Assembly (NCBI GenBank): GCA_903871865.1
Contig: CAIQIL010000186.1
Location: 1 to 7,134, forward strand
DNA length: 7,134 nucleotides
Direction of reading: 5' to 3'
DNA from: an uncultured Burkholderiales bacterium
Lineage (GTDB): Bacteria; Pseudomonadota; Gammaproteobacteria; Burkholderiales; Burkholderiaceae_C
In this document: one piece after another, positions 1 through 6,470 of the stretch
Layout of the letters: each line of letters starts with the position of its first letter
How positions within the stretch are numbered: the stretch's first letter is position 1
Translations under genes and position numbers: made by a program
The notes under the pieces: generated by a model
What the model saw: only the letters and a program-made list of their open reading frames with translations
Told to the model about the DNA's origin: nothing
Databases searched by the model: none

Positions 1-252
1 ATGGCGTCGCTGATGGACGAGCTGGCCCAGCAGCAACCGGGCTACCTGGGCGCCGAGTTCGCCCGCGACGCCTCGGGCTTCGGCATCACGGTGTCGTACT
101 GGGCGAGCCTGCAGGCCATCGCTGACTGGAAGGCCCAGGCCGACCACGCCCAGGCACAGCGGCTGGGCAAGCGTGACTGGTACGCCGGCTTCGAGCTGCG
201 CATCAGCAAGGTCGAGCGGGCCTACAACTTCCGCGCCCAGGGCGCCGCATGA
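1..252 (+). CDS. ABM-superfamily (antibiotic biosynthesis monooxygenase-like) protein, C-terminal part
   Basis: The visible 83 residues match the latter part of a single-domain ABM protein, a dimeric ferredoxin-like fold of about 100 residues. The core reads as a 'QQPGYLGAEFARD' strand, then 'GFGITVSYWASLQAIADWK' and a helix with 'H-x-x-A-Q-R-L-G', followed by 'WYAGFELRISKVERAY'. This order (strand, 'YW.s..ai..Wk', helix, final strand) is typical of the family. Some members are heme-degrading or quinone-forming monooxygenases, but most are uncharacterised, so no substrate can be given. The reading frame is open at base 1 and family members usually have about 20 more N-terminal residues. The ATG at base 1 is therefore probably internal and the true start lies upstream of the window. 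The stop is TGA at 250-252, 46 bases before the next gene on the same strand. The family call is fairly secure; the function is unknown. Confidence 0.8.
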   Translation: MASLMDELAQQQPGYLGAEFARDASGFGITVSYWASLQAIADWKAQADHAQAQRLGKRDWYAGFELRISKVERAYNFRAQGAA

Positions 253-275
253 GCCACGGCATCGGTCACCGTGGC
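253..275 (+). other. Inverted repeat/hairpin in the ABM to DUF2007 gap
   Basis: GCCACGG at 253-259 pairs perfectly with CCGTGGC at 269-275 (7 bp stem, 9-base loop), starting one base after the ABM stop codon. No T-tract follows, so it is not a canonical intrinsic terminator. It could slow readthrough, protect the upstream mRNA end, or be chance in GC-rich DNA. It ends 23 bases before the proposed start of the next gene. Confidence 0.3.
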
Positions 276-298
276 CCCACGGCACAATGGCCCTGACC

Positions 299-1102
299 AT
301 GCAAACCGTTTACGAAGCCGCCAACGCCGCCGAGGCCCACATGATCGCGGACCTGCTGCGCCAGGAAGGCGTGGTGGCGCACGTGCGGGGCGAGCACCTG
401 CAAGGCGCGCTCGGCGAACTGCCGGCCGCTGGCCTGGTGCGGCTGGAGGTGCACGAGGAGGACCATGCCCGGGCGCGCGACTTCATCGCCCGCTGGGAAG
501 CGGCCCAGCCGCCCGAGCCAAGCGCCACCGAAGCACACCGCAGCAAAGGTGGCGGCTGGCTGGGCGGCCTGCTGGTCGGCGTGTTGGCGGGAACGCTCGC
601 GGCCACGGCCTTCTTCCGCGTGCCCACCGCCACCGACGGCATCGACCACAACGGCGATGGCGTGCTCGACGAGCGCTGGACGGTCTCCGCAGCAGGCACC
701 CTCCTGAAAAGCGAGGCCGACCGCAACCTCGATGGCAGGGTGGACTTCGTCTCGCACTTCGACCGGCGCGGCCAGATCGCCAGCGCCGAGGCCGACGACG
801 ATTTCAATGGCGCCTTCGAGACCCACCTCACCTTCCTGCGCGGCAACCTCGACAGCGCCGATGCCGACACCGACGGCGACGGCTTCCCCGACCTGCACAC
901 CAGCTACGCGAACGGCGTGGTGCAAACCAACACCTTCATCGACCGCGCCAGTGGCCTGCCCATCCGCGTCGAGCACTACCGCCTGGGCAAGCTCACGCGC
1001 GCCGAGCTCGATGCCGACCACGACGGGGTGCTCGACACCGAAGTGACGTTCTCGCCGCTGGGTGAGGTCACGTCGCGGCGGGCCCTGCCACGCTCGCCCT
1101 GA
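299..1102 (+). CDS. DUF2007 domain, one TM helix and six tandem acidic EF-loop-like repeats
   Basis: This is a 267-residue protein in three parts. Residues 1-67 resemble the DUF2007 'putative prokaryotic signal transducing protein' family, with an 'AEAHMIADLLRQEGV' helix, 'GALGELPA', and a strand plus acidic helix ending in 'ARDFIARWE'. Residues 86-106 are a glycine/alanine-rich hydrophobic segment after R-S-K, likely one membrane helix with the N-terminus in the cytoplasm. Residues 116-262 are six tandem units of 23-25 residues. Most begin with an acidic loop, such as DHNGDG, DRNLDG, DDDFNG, DTDGDG and DADHDG, followed by a predicted beta-hairpin with a central glycine. The fifth unit (from D215) has a degenerate loop. 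Such loops commonly bind calcium. The start at 299 (MQTVYEAAN) is chosen because DUF2007 proteins usually begin this way; the ATG at 287 would add four residues. Neither start has a clear ribosome-binding site. The next gene starts 12 bases downstream. Role unknown; a membrane-anchored calcium-responsive or structural protein is inference. Confidence 0.8.
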   Translation: MQTVYEAANAAEAHMIADLLRQEGVVAHVRGEHLQGALGELPAAGLVRLEVHEEDHARARDFIARWEAAQPPEPSATEAHRSKGGGWLGGLLVGVLAGTLAATAFFRVPTATDGIDHNGDGVLDERWTVSAAGTLLKSEADRNLDGRVDFVSHFDRRGQIASAEADDDFNGAFETHLTFLRGNLDSADADTDGDGFPDLHTSYANGVVQTNTFIDRASGLPIRVEHYRLGKLTRAELDADHDGVLDTEVTFSPLGEVTSRRALPRSP

Positions 1103-1114
1103 CGCGGCCTCGCC

Positions 1115-2011
1115 ATGACCCGAAGCTCCTCCCACATCGGCCTCGCTCGCAGCGTTGTGCTGTGGGGCGCCCTGGGCGGGGCCGGCCTGGCACAGGCCGC
1201 CATCGTCGAAGACGTCATCGACGTGCCCGTGCAGGTCAGCAACATGTACGGGCGGGAATTCGCGCAGACCATCAAGGTCACCGTCTTCCACGACACAGAC
1301 CGCGCGCGCAGCCCCTACCTCGTGCTCCACCACGGGCGCCCGACCAGCGCGGCCGAGATGGCCAAGGTGCCGCGCTTCCGCTACAGCCAGGCCTCGCGCT
1401 ATTTCGTGTCCCTGGGCTTCACCGTGCTGGTGCCCACGCGCGTGGGCTATGGCGAATCCGGCGGCCCGGACGTGGAAGACTCCGGTCACTGTGAAGCCCG
1501 TGCCTACGAGCCCGCCTACGCGGCCGCTGCGGCGCAAACGCTGGCGGCGGTGGCAGCGGCACGCCAACTGCCCCATGTGGACACCACGCGCGGGATCGTG
1601 GTCGGGCAGTCCTTCGGCGGCGCCACCGCCATCGCCCTGGCCGCGAGCGAACTGCCTGGCCTGCAAGGCGCTGTGAACTTCGCGGGCGGCGGCGGCGGCA
1701 ACCCCGACACCCGCCCAGAACGCCCCTGCAGCCCGCACAAGTTGAAAGCCCTGTTCGCCCACCATGGCGCCCGCGCCCATGTGCCGACGCTCTGGCTCTA
1801 CAGCGTCAACGACCGCTTCTGGGGCCCCGACCTGCCGCGAGATTGGTTCGAGGCGTTCCGCGCCCAGGGCGGCTCGGGCCAGTTCGTCGCGCTGCCGCCT
1901 TACCAGGACAATGGCCACAGCATCTTCACCGGCAACCCTGCCGCATGGCAGCCAGCCTTCGAGGCCTTCGTGCGCAGCCTGGGCTTCACGGCCCCCACAC
2001 CCTTGCCCTGA
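1115..2011 (+). CDS. Exported alpha/beta hydrolase (dienelactone hydrolase/peptidase-like)
   Basis: A 298-residue alpha/beta-hydrolase-fold protein. Residues 1-28 look like a Sec signal peptide: basic residues, a hydrophobic stretch 'VVLWGALGGAGLA', and an A-Q-A cleavage motif at 26-28. The mature enzyme would thus act in the periplasm. The first strands end in 'LVLHHGRP' (69-76), where the oxyanion-hole region is expected. The nucleophile elbow is G-Q-S-F-G-G with Ser166. The acid is probably Asp233 ('SVNDRFWGPD') and the base His268 ('DNGHSIF'), so the catalytic triad looks complete. A glycine run follows the strand after the elbow (190-195). Cys126 and Cys205 could form a disulfide. The length fits dienelactone-hydrolase-like and prolyl-oligopeptidase-like single-domain members. 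The substrate is not predictable. No Shine-Dalgarno sequence is visible before the ATG, which lies 12 bases after the preceding stop, and the DUF805 gene follows after 5 bases, suggesting one transcript. Confidence 0.85.
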   Translation: MTRSSSHIGLARSVVLWGALGGAGLAQAAIVEDVIDVPVQVSNMYGREFAQTIKVTVFHDTDRARSPYLVLHHGRPTSAAEMAKVPRFRYSQASRYFVSLGFTVLVPTRVGYGESGGPDVEDSGHCEARAYEPAYAAAAAQTLAAVAAARQLPHVDTTRGIVVGQSFGGATAIALAASELPGLQGAVNFAGGGGGNPDTRPERPCSPHKLKALFAHHGARAHVPTLWLYSVNDRFWGPDLPRDWFEAFRAQGGSGQFVALPPYQDNGHSIFTGNPAAWQPAFEAFVRSLGFTAPTPLP

Positions 2012-2016
2012 CCCCC

Positions 2017-2337
2017 ATGGACTTCACCACCGCCGTCGCCACCTGCTTTCGCAAGTACGCCAATTTCAAAGGCCGCGCCTCGCAGGCCGAGTTCTGGTGG
2101 TGGGCGCTGTTCAACCTGATCGCCTCGGTGTGCCTGGAGATCGTCGACGACCGCCTCTCGCTGGCCTTCACCGTCGGCACCCTGCTGCCCTACGCCGCCG
2201 TGGCCACCCGCCGCCTGCACGACACCAACCGCGGCGGCTGGCTGCAGCTGGTGGGGCTCGTGCCGCTGATCGGCTGGGTGCTGATCATCGTGTGGCTGAC
2301 GCAAGCACCGCGCGAGCCCAACCGCTTCAATGACTGA
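2017..2337 (+). CDS. DUF805 family small inner-membrane protein
   Basis: A 106-residue DUF805 protein (the YhaH-type family). Diagnostic motifs are 'FKGRASQAEFWWW' at 17-29, 'RRLHDTNRGGW' at 65-75, and a C-terminal 'PNRF' at 101-104, corresponding to the 'G-x-N-R-Y/F' ending of the family. Hydrophobic segments lie near residues 27-42, 48-62 and 76-94. The loop between the first two is slightly shorter than in many relatives. The family is widespread in bacterial inner membranes and has no established biochemical role. The ATG at 2017 is chosen because it puts the conserved F-K-G-R motif at the usual distance from the N-terminus; longer in-frame readings would run into the hydrolase gene. The start is only 5 bases after the hydrolase stop, without a clear ribosome-binding site, so reinitiation is plausible. 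Its last 11 bases overlap the end of the opposing membrane protein gene. Confidence 0.88.
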   Translation: MDFTTAVATCFRKYANFKGRASQAEFWWWALFNLIASVCLEIVDDRLSLAFTVGTLLPYAAVATRRLHDTNRGGWLQLVGLVPLIGWVLIIVWLTQAPREPNRFND

Positions 2338-3514
2338 GCACCGAACGCAGCGCGCGCAGCAGCAACAGCGACATGAGCACGAACAGTGGGAAGGTCGCCA
2401 GGTTGAGCACGTTCAGGCCTTGCGGCAAAAGAGCCAGCCAAGGCACCAGCAGCACGCCCCAGAACGCCTGACGCGCCGTGGCAGACCGCCCCCTCGACAC
2501 GACCAGTGCCGCAGGCATGAGGAAGATCAGGCGATAGGCCCAGTTGCTGAAGCCGAGGAAGGTGAGCACGAAGATGCCCGCCGACACCATCAGCACCGTG
2601 AGGTCGGCCGGGCTGAGGGCGCTCAGGTCGGCATCGACGCTGTCCGTGACAGCCGGTGTGCGCAGCCGCTGCCACAGCACCGCCAGGCACAGCACCACGG
2701 CCGCCAGCGTCACCAGAACCGCCACTTTGGGATGCCCCTCGATGAAGGGCGCATGCTGCAGCGTCAGGAAGCCGTATGACGCCTTGAACGCCTGCTGGGT
2801 GACCTTGACCATCTCCGGCAATTCCATCAGCGACACCGCGATCAGCGGCAGTGAGAGCAATAAGCCCCACCCGGCGGGTCGGTCCAGAAAAGGCAGCCTG
2901 CGGTGCAGGAAGGCCACCGCGCCGAACAGCGGGAACACCTTGAGTGCCGCCGCCAAGCCCAGCGCCAAGCCGTGCAGCACGCGCACCCGGGGCCACAACA
3001 GCAGGGGCACGAAGGTGACGAAGAACGTGATGCCTTCGATGTTGCCGCGCTCCATGGTCAACAGGGTGACCGGGCTGAACAGGAAGAAGGGCAAGGCGAG
3101 CTGCTGGTAGCGCCAGCAGCACAGGGCCACCGTCGCGACCAACAACAAGGCGTTCAGGTGCCAAAAGCGCATGAAGAAGCGCTCAGAGTCGTCTCCGAAG
3201 AACGCGTAGGCGCGCACCCACCAGGAGGGATAGTTCAACATGGGCACCGACATCTGGGGCTCGCGCCCCGCGAACAGGCTGGCCTCGGCCATGCAGGCAC
3301 TGTCGCCCAGGTAAGGCTGGGCCGTCCGTGCGCAATGCGCCGCCATCTGGATGTTGCGGGCGTCGCCTCCCGGGTAAGCGAAGGCGGGCACGCCGAAGCG
3401 CGCATAGCGCGTCGGCCAAGGTGCTTCGCCGGGCACCAGGAACATCCCGACAAACACGACGAGCACAAGCCCGAACAACAAGGGCTTGAGCAGCCTGGTG
3501 TCCCTGCCGATCAT
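2327..3514 (-). CDS. Polytopic membrane protein, probable GT-C/GT87-like glycosyltransferase
   Basis: A 395-residue integral membrane protein with about ten hydrophobic segments (near 10-28, 118-135, 142-154, 161-174, 180-205, 214-230, 262-281, 304-321, 326-340, 349-363 and 368-388). After the first segment comes a long hydrophilic loop of about 90 residues containing 'YPGGDARN' (Asp51), the position where GT-C enzymes carry a catalytic acid. 'MERGNIEGI' (154-162), 'AAALKVFPLFG' (188-198) and 'NWAYRLIFLMPA' (324-335) resemble motifs of polyprenyl-phosphate-sugar-dependent GT87/DUF2029-type transferases. If correct, it would transfer a sugar from a lipid-phosphate donor on the periplasmic side of the membrane; donor and acceptor are unknown. 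The open frame extends to a TTG at 3550, but the ATG at 3514 has an AGGGA at 3523-3527 with 8-base spacing and is preferred. It lies 60 bases after spoVR on the same strand and overlaps DUF805 by 11 bases at its 3' end. An unrelated polytopic membrane family remains possible. Confidence 0.65.
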   Translation of the reverse strand: MIGRDTRLLKPLLFGLVLVVFVGMFLVPGEAPWPTRYARFGVPAFAYPGGDARNIQMAAHCARTAQPYLGDSACMAEASLFAGREPQMSVPMLNYPSWWVRAYAFFGDDSERFFMRFWHLNALLLVATVALCCWRYQQLALPFFLFSPVTLLTMERGNIEGITFFVTFVPLLLWPRVRVLHGLALGLAAALKVFPLFGAVAFLHRRLPFLDRPAGWGLLLSLPLIAVSLMELPEMVKVTQQAFKASYGFLTLQHAPFIEGHPKVAVLVTLAAVVLCLAVLWQRLRTPAVTDSVDADLSALSPADLTVLMVSAGIFVLTFLGFSNWAYRLIFLMPAALVVSRGRSATARQAFWGVLLVPWLALLPQGLNVLNLATFPLFVLMSLLLLRALRSVLSH

Positions 3515-3522
3515 GGCAACAT

Positions 3523-3527
3523 TCCCT
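3523..3527 (-). promoter_or_regulatory. Shine-Dalgarno site that sets the start of the membrane protein gene
   Basis: The minus strand reads AGGGA, 8 bases before the ATG at 3514-3512. The alternative TTG at 3550 has no comparable site and lies inside an inverted repeat, so the ATG is the better start. Confidence 0.6.
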
Positions 3528-3535
3528 GCGTTACA

Positions 3536-3560
3536 TGGTGGATGCGCCAACGCCCCACCA
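3536..3560 (-). terminator. Possible weak terminator or processing hairpin after spoVR
   Basis: TGGTGG at 3536-3541 pairs with CCACCA at 3555-3560, and inside it GCG (3544-3546) pairs with CGC (3551-3553) around a CCAA loop. This gives an interrupted 9 bp hairpin in the 60-base gap between the spoVR stop and the next start on the minus strand. No T-tract follows, so it is not a classic rho-independent terminator. It may reduce readthrough into the membrane protein gene or may be chance pairing in GC-rich DNA. Confidence 0.35.
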
Positions 3561-3574
3561 GGACGCAGCGCGCT

Positions 3575-5113
3575 TCACGCCATGTTAACTGGCACCACCG
3601 TCCACTGCTGGCGCACATCGCCCTCGCCGTTGACGCTTTCCATGTGCACCGGGAAGCCCCACAGGCGCGCCACATGCTTGAGCACCTCGCGGGTGGCCTC
3701 GTGCAGCGGGCGGTCGTTGTGCTGGGTGTGACGCAGGGTCAGCGAGCGGTCGCCGCGCAGGTTGACGCTCCAGACCTGGATGTTGGGCTCGCGGCTGCCC
3801 AGGTCGTACTGGTGGGACAGCGACTCGCGCAGCGCGCGGTAGCCCGCGTCGTCGTGGATGGCGCTGACCTCGTACTCGCTTTCCTTCTCGTCGTCGCGGA
3901 TGGTGAACAGGCGGAAGTCGCGCATCACCTTCGGTGACAGGTACTGGCCGATGAAGCTCTCGTCCTTGAAGTTGCGCATGGCGTAGTCCAGCGTGGGCAA
4001 CCAGGCCAGGTCTTCCTTGGGCTTGCCTTCGGCACAACCGGCGAATTCGGGGAACCAGGCACGGTCTTCGGGCGTCGGCTTTTCGCAGATGCGCTTGAGG
4101 TCGGTGTACATCGCGAAACCCAGCGCATAGGGGTTGAGCCCGCTGTAGGCGCGGTGCCCCACCGGCGGCTGGTAAACCACGTTGGTGTGCGACTGCAACC
4201 ACTCGATCATCATACCGTCGCTCAGGTGGCCGTCGTCGTACATGGTGTTGAGCAGCGTGTAGTGCCAGAACGTGGCCCAGCCCTCGTTCATCACCTGGGT
4301 CTGGCGCTGCGGGTAGAAGTACTGCGCCACCTTGCGCACGATGCGCACGATCTCGCGCTGCCAGGGCTCCAGCAGTGGCGCGTTCTTCTCGACGAAGTAG
4401 AGGATGTTCTCCTGCGGCTCGGGCGGGAAGCGGCGCACCGACTCCTCCTCGGGCCGGTCGGCCTTGCGCGGCAGGGTGCGCCACAGGTCGTTGACCTGCT
4501 GCTGCAGGTAGGACTCGCGCTCCTCGCGGCGGGCCAGCTCCTTGTCCAGCGAGAGCTTGCCCGGGCGGCGGTAGCGGTCCACGCCGTGGTTCATCAGCGC
4601 ATGGCAGGAGTCCAGCAGCTCTTCCACCGCGGCCACGCCATGGCGCTCCTCGCAGCGGGCCACGTAGTTCTTCGCATAGACGAGGTAGTCGATGATCGAG
4701 CCGGCGTCCGTCCACATCCGGAACAGGTAGTTGCCCTTGAAGAAGCTGTTGTGGCCATAGGCCGCGTGCGCGATCACCAGGGCCTGCATGGCCATGGTGT
4801 TCTCCTCCATCAGGTAGCTGATGCAGGGGTTGGAGTTGATGACGATTTCATAGGCCAGGCCCATGAAGCCGCGGCGGTAGTTCTTCTCCGTGGCGATGAA
4901 CTCCTTGCCATACGACCAGTGCCGGTAGTTCACCGGCATGCCCACGCTGGCGTAGGCGTCCATCATCTGCTCGGCGGTGATGATCTCCAGCTGGTTGGGG
5001 TAGGTGTCGAGCTTGTAGCGCTCGGCCGTGGCGCGGATGACGTCGTGGTACTGCTCGATCAGCTCGAACGACCAGTCCGACTGCCCGGGCAGCGGATGTT
5101 CAGCCCTCTTCAT
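3575..5113 (-). CDS. spoVR: SpoVR family protein (YcgB orthologue)
   Basis: A 512-residue, full-length SpoVR/YcgB-family protein, close to the length of about 510 known for E. coli YcgB. Family signatures are 'YPNQLEIITAEQMMDAY' (38-54), 'YGKEF' (68-72), 'GLAYEIVINSNPCISYLMEENT' spanning 85-106, 'AHAAYGHNSFFKGNYLF' (115-131), 'MNEGWATFWHY' (275-285), and 'GLNPYALGF' (325-333). Clustered acidic and histidine residues (Glu103, Glu104, His116, His121, Glu277, His284) could form a metal site; that is my inference. In Bacillus, SpoVR affects spore cortex formation, but in Gram-negative bacteria the family is part of a stress/stationary-phase gene set with prkA and yeaH, and its biochemical activity is not established. 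No signal peptide or membrane segment is seen, so it is probably cytoplasmic. The ATG at 5113 is chosen because it overlaps the yeaH stop as ATGA and has a strong Shine-Dalgarno site at 5121-5130; the longer frame upstream is just a read-through of the yeaH region. Confidence 0.96.
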   Translation of the reverse strand: MKRAEHPLPGQSDWSFELIEQYHDVIRATAERYKLDTYPNQLEIITAEQMMDAYASVGMPVNYRHWSYGKEFIATEKNYRRGFMGLAYEIVINSNPCISYLMEENTMAMQALVIAHAAYGHNSFFKGNYLFRMWTDAGSIIDYLVYAKNYVARCEERHGVAAVEELLDSCHALMNHGVDRYRRPGKLSLDKELARREERESYLQQQVNDLWRTLPRKADRPEEESVRRFPPEPQENILYFVEKNAPLLEPWQREIVRIVRKVAQYFYPQRQTQVMNEGWATFWHYTLLNTMYDDGHLSDGMMIEWLQSHTNVVYQPPVGHRAYSGLNPYALGFAMYTDLKRICEKPTPEDRAWFPEFAGCAEGKPKEDLAWLPTLDYAMRNFKDESFIGQYLSPKVMRDFRLFTIRDDEKESEYEVSAIHDDAGYRALRESLSHQYDLGSREPNIQVWSVNLRGDRSLTLRHTQHNDRPLHEATREVLKHVARLWGFPVHMESVNGEGDVRQQWTVVPVNMA

Positions 5114-6411
5114 GCGTCCACCCCTTCCTTCTTGAACAGCTCGCGGAACACCGGGTAGATCTGCGAAGCGTCCAGCACCTTGCGCATGGCGAAGTGCTTG
5201 TGCGTCTCGGACAGGCCCATGTACTCGTCCCACAGGTTCTGCTCGGTCTGCGCCACCTGCACATAGGCGAAGTAGCGCACCAGCGGCAGGATCTTGTCTT
5301 CCAGGACCTCGCGGCAGCGCGCCGAGTCGTGGTGCCAGTTGTCACCGTCCGAGGCCTGGGCCACGTACAGGTTCCACTCGTTGGTGGGGTAGCGCGCCTG
5401 GATGATCTCGTCGAGCAGCACCAGGGCGCTGGACACCACCGTGCCACCGGTCTCGGTCGCGTGGAAGAAGTCCTGCTCGGACACCTCCTGCGCCTGCGTG
5501 TGGTGGCGGATGAAGACAAGCTCGATCTTGTCGTAGTGCCGCGTCAGGAACAGGTAGAGCAGGATGAAGAAGCGCTTGGACAACTCCTTGCGCTGCTCGT
5601 CCATCGAGCCCGAAACGTCCATCACGCAGAACATCACGGCCTTGGTGGTCGGCACGGGCACCTTGACACGGCTGCGGAAGCGCAGGTCGATGGGGTCGAG
5701 GAAGGGGATGCCCTTCATGCGGCCGTGGAGGTGCTGCAGCTGCGCCTCGATGTCTTCGATCTCGGCGGCGTGCTTGCGCACCAGGGCGTCGTCGCCGGCT
5801 TCCTGCTCGGCGCGCAAGGTGGCCAGGCGCGCTTCCAGCTCCTGGATCTCGCGGCGGCTGGACGCCCCGAGCGCGATGCGCCGGCCCAGCGCCCCCCGCA
5901 TGGAGCGCACCACGTGCAGGTTGTTGGGCGTGCCATCGTTGCTGAAACCGGCGCGGTGGCTCTTCCACTCGGGCACCTCGGCCAGGGCCGTGCGCACGAG
6001 GTTGGGCAAGGCCAGGTCCTCGAAGAAGACCTGCATGAACTCTTCCTTGCTCAGCGAGAAGACAAAGTCGTCCTCGCCCTCGCCGGAATCGCTGGCCTGG
6101 CCTTGGCCCTGCCCCTGGCCTCCGCCGCCTTGCGGCTTCTCGATGCGGTCGCCACGCACGTACTCCTTGTTGCCCGGGTGCACGACCTCGCGGCTGCCAC
6201 CCTGGCCGTGACTGAAAACGGGCTCGGACAAATCCCGCTTGGGGATGGCGATGTCCTCGCCCTTTTCGATGTCACGGATGCTGCGGCCATTGATGGCGCG
6301 CTGCACCGCGTCGCGGACCTGGTCCTTGTAGCGACGCAGGAAGCGCTCGCGGTTGCCGATCGATTTGTTCTTCCCCGCGAGCCGTCGGTCGATGATGTGT
6401 TGACGTGTCAT
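5110..6411 (-). CDS. yeaH: DUF444 / YeaH family protein with von Willebrand A domain
   Basis: A 433-residue YeaH/UPF0229 (DUF444) protein, full length (E. coli YeaH is about 427). The N-terminus 'IDRRLAGKNKSIGNRERFLRRYK' (positions 7-29), 'LSEPVFSHGQGG' (61-72), and 'HPGNKEYVRGDRIEKPQGGGG' (78-98) match the family. A Gly/Gln-rich linker (95-106) follows, then 'DDFVFSLSKEEF' (114-125), 'FEDLALPNL' (130-138), and a charged coiled-coil-like helix (186-230). The C-terminal half is a von Willebrand A domain with all metal-ion-dependent adhesion site (MIDAS) elements: D-V-S-G-S (Asp265, Ser267, Ser269), T-G-G-T (321-324), and S-D-G-D (Asp355). Such domains bind a divalent metal and mediate protein-protein contacts, often next to an AAA+ ATPase. 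Here the neighbouring PrkA carries the AAA+-like domain, so a PrkA-YeaH complex is an attractive inference. The start has no strong ribosome-binding site, but the N-terminus aligns with family members. It lies 110 bases after prkA and overlaps spoVR by 4 bases. Confidence 0.96.
   Translation of the reverse strand: MTRQHIIDRRLAGKNKSIGNRERFLRRYKDQVRDAVQRAINGRSIRDIEKGEDIAIPKRDLSEPVFSHGQGGSREVVHPGNKEYVRGDRIEKPQGGGGQGQGQGQASDSGEGEDDFVFSLSKEEFMQVFFEDLALPNLVRTALAEVPEWKSHRAGFSNDGTPNNLHVVRSMRGALGRRIALGASSRREIQELEARLATLRAEQEAGDDALVRKHAAEIEDIEAQLQHLHGRMKGIPFLDPIDLRFRSRVKVPVPTTKAVMFCVMDVSGSMDEQRKELSKRFFILLYLFLTRHYDKIELVFIRHHTQAQEVSEQDFFHATETGGTVVSSALVLLDEIIQARYPTNEWNLYVAQASDGDNWHHDSARCREVLEDKILPLVRYFAYVQVAQTEQNLWDEYMGLSETHKHFAMRKVLDASQIYPVFRELFKKEGVDA
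5121..5130 (-). promoter_or_regulatory. Strong ribosome-binding site for spoVR inside the end of yeaH
   Basis: The minus strand reads AAGGAAGGGG, 7 bases before the spoVR ATG (5113-5111) and within the last codons of yeaH, where it encodes the Lys-Lys-Glu-Gly tail. Together with the 4-base ATGA overlap (5110-5113) this indicates translational coupling of the two proteins. Confidence 0.7.
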
Positions 6412-6451
6412 GCGCAGTTCGCCGTTTCTGAATCAAGCGGCTACCAGGGAT

Positions 6452-6464
6452 CCGGCTTGGCCGG
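6452..6464 (-). repeat. Short hairpin, third stem of the prkA-yeaH spacer
   Basis: CCGGC (6452-6456) pairs with GCCGG (6460-6464) around a 3-base loop. It lies just downstream, in transcript order, of the two larger palindromes and about 40 bases upstream of the yeaH start. Weak alone, but notable as the third consecutive hairpin in the same spacer. Confidence 0.4.
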
Positions 6465-6470
6465 GCCCTT

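Noticed and set aside
173..298. Upstream extension of the DUF2007 gene to an ATG at 173
   Set aside because: It would overlap the ABM coding region by 80 bases, and the extra residues are low-complexity and unlike DUF2007 N-termini, which begin near M-Q-T-V-Y.
266..1918. Long minus-strand open frame of 550 codons opposite the DUF2007-repeat and hydrolase genes
   Set aside because: It spans two recognisable + strand genes and their gap. Its Val/Gly/Ala/His-rich composition is typical of the antisense of GC-rich coding DNA, and no domain is recognisable.
2903..3937. Plus-strand open frame of 344 codons crossing the membrane-protein and spoVR genes
   Set aside because: It is rich in Gln/His/Arg, covers the ends of two unrelated genes and their gap, and has no recognisable homology or start signal.
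4154..5158. Plus-strand open frame of 334 codons opposite spoVR
   Set aside because: It lacks any domain and is an antisense shadow of the well-conserved spoVR frame.
6075..6130. Repetitive CCTTGGCCCTG-type tract as a DNA repeat element
   Set aside because: It encodes the Gly/Gln linker of YeaH, a low-complexity segment also known in E. coli YeaH, so coding explains it.
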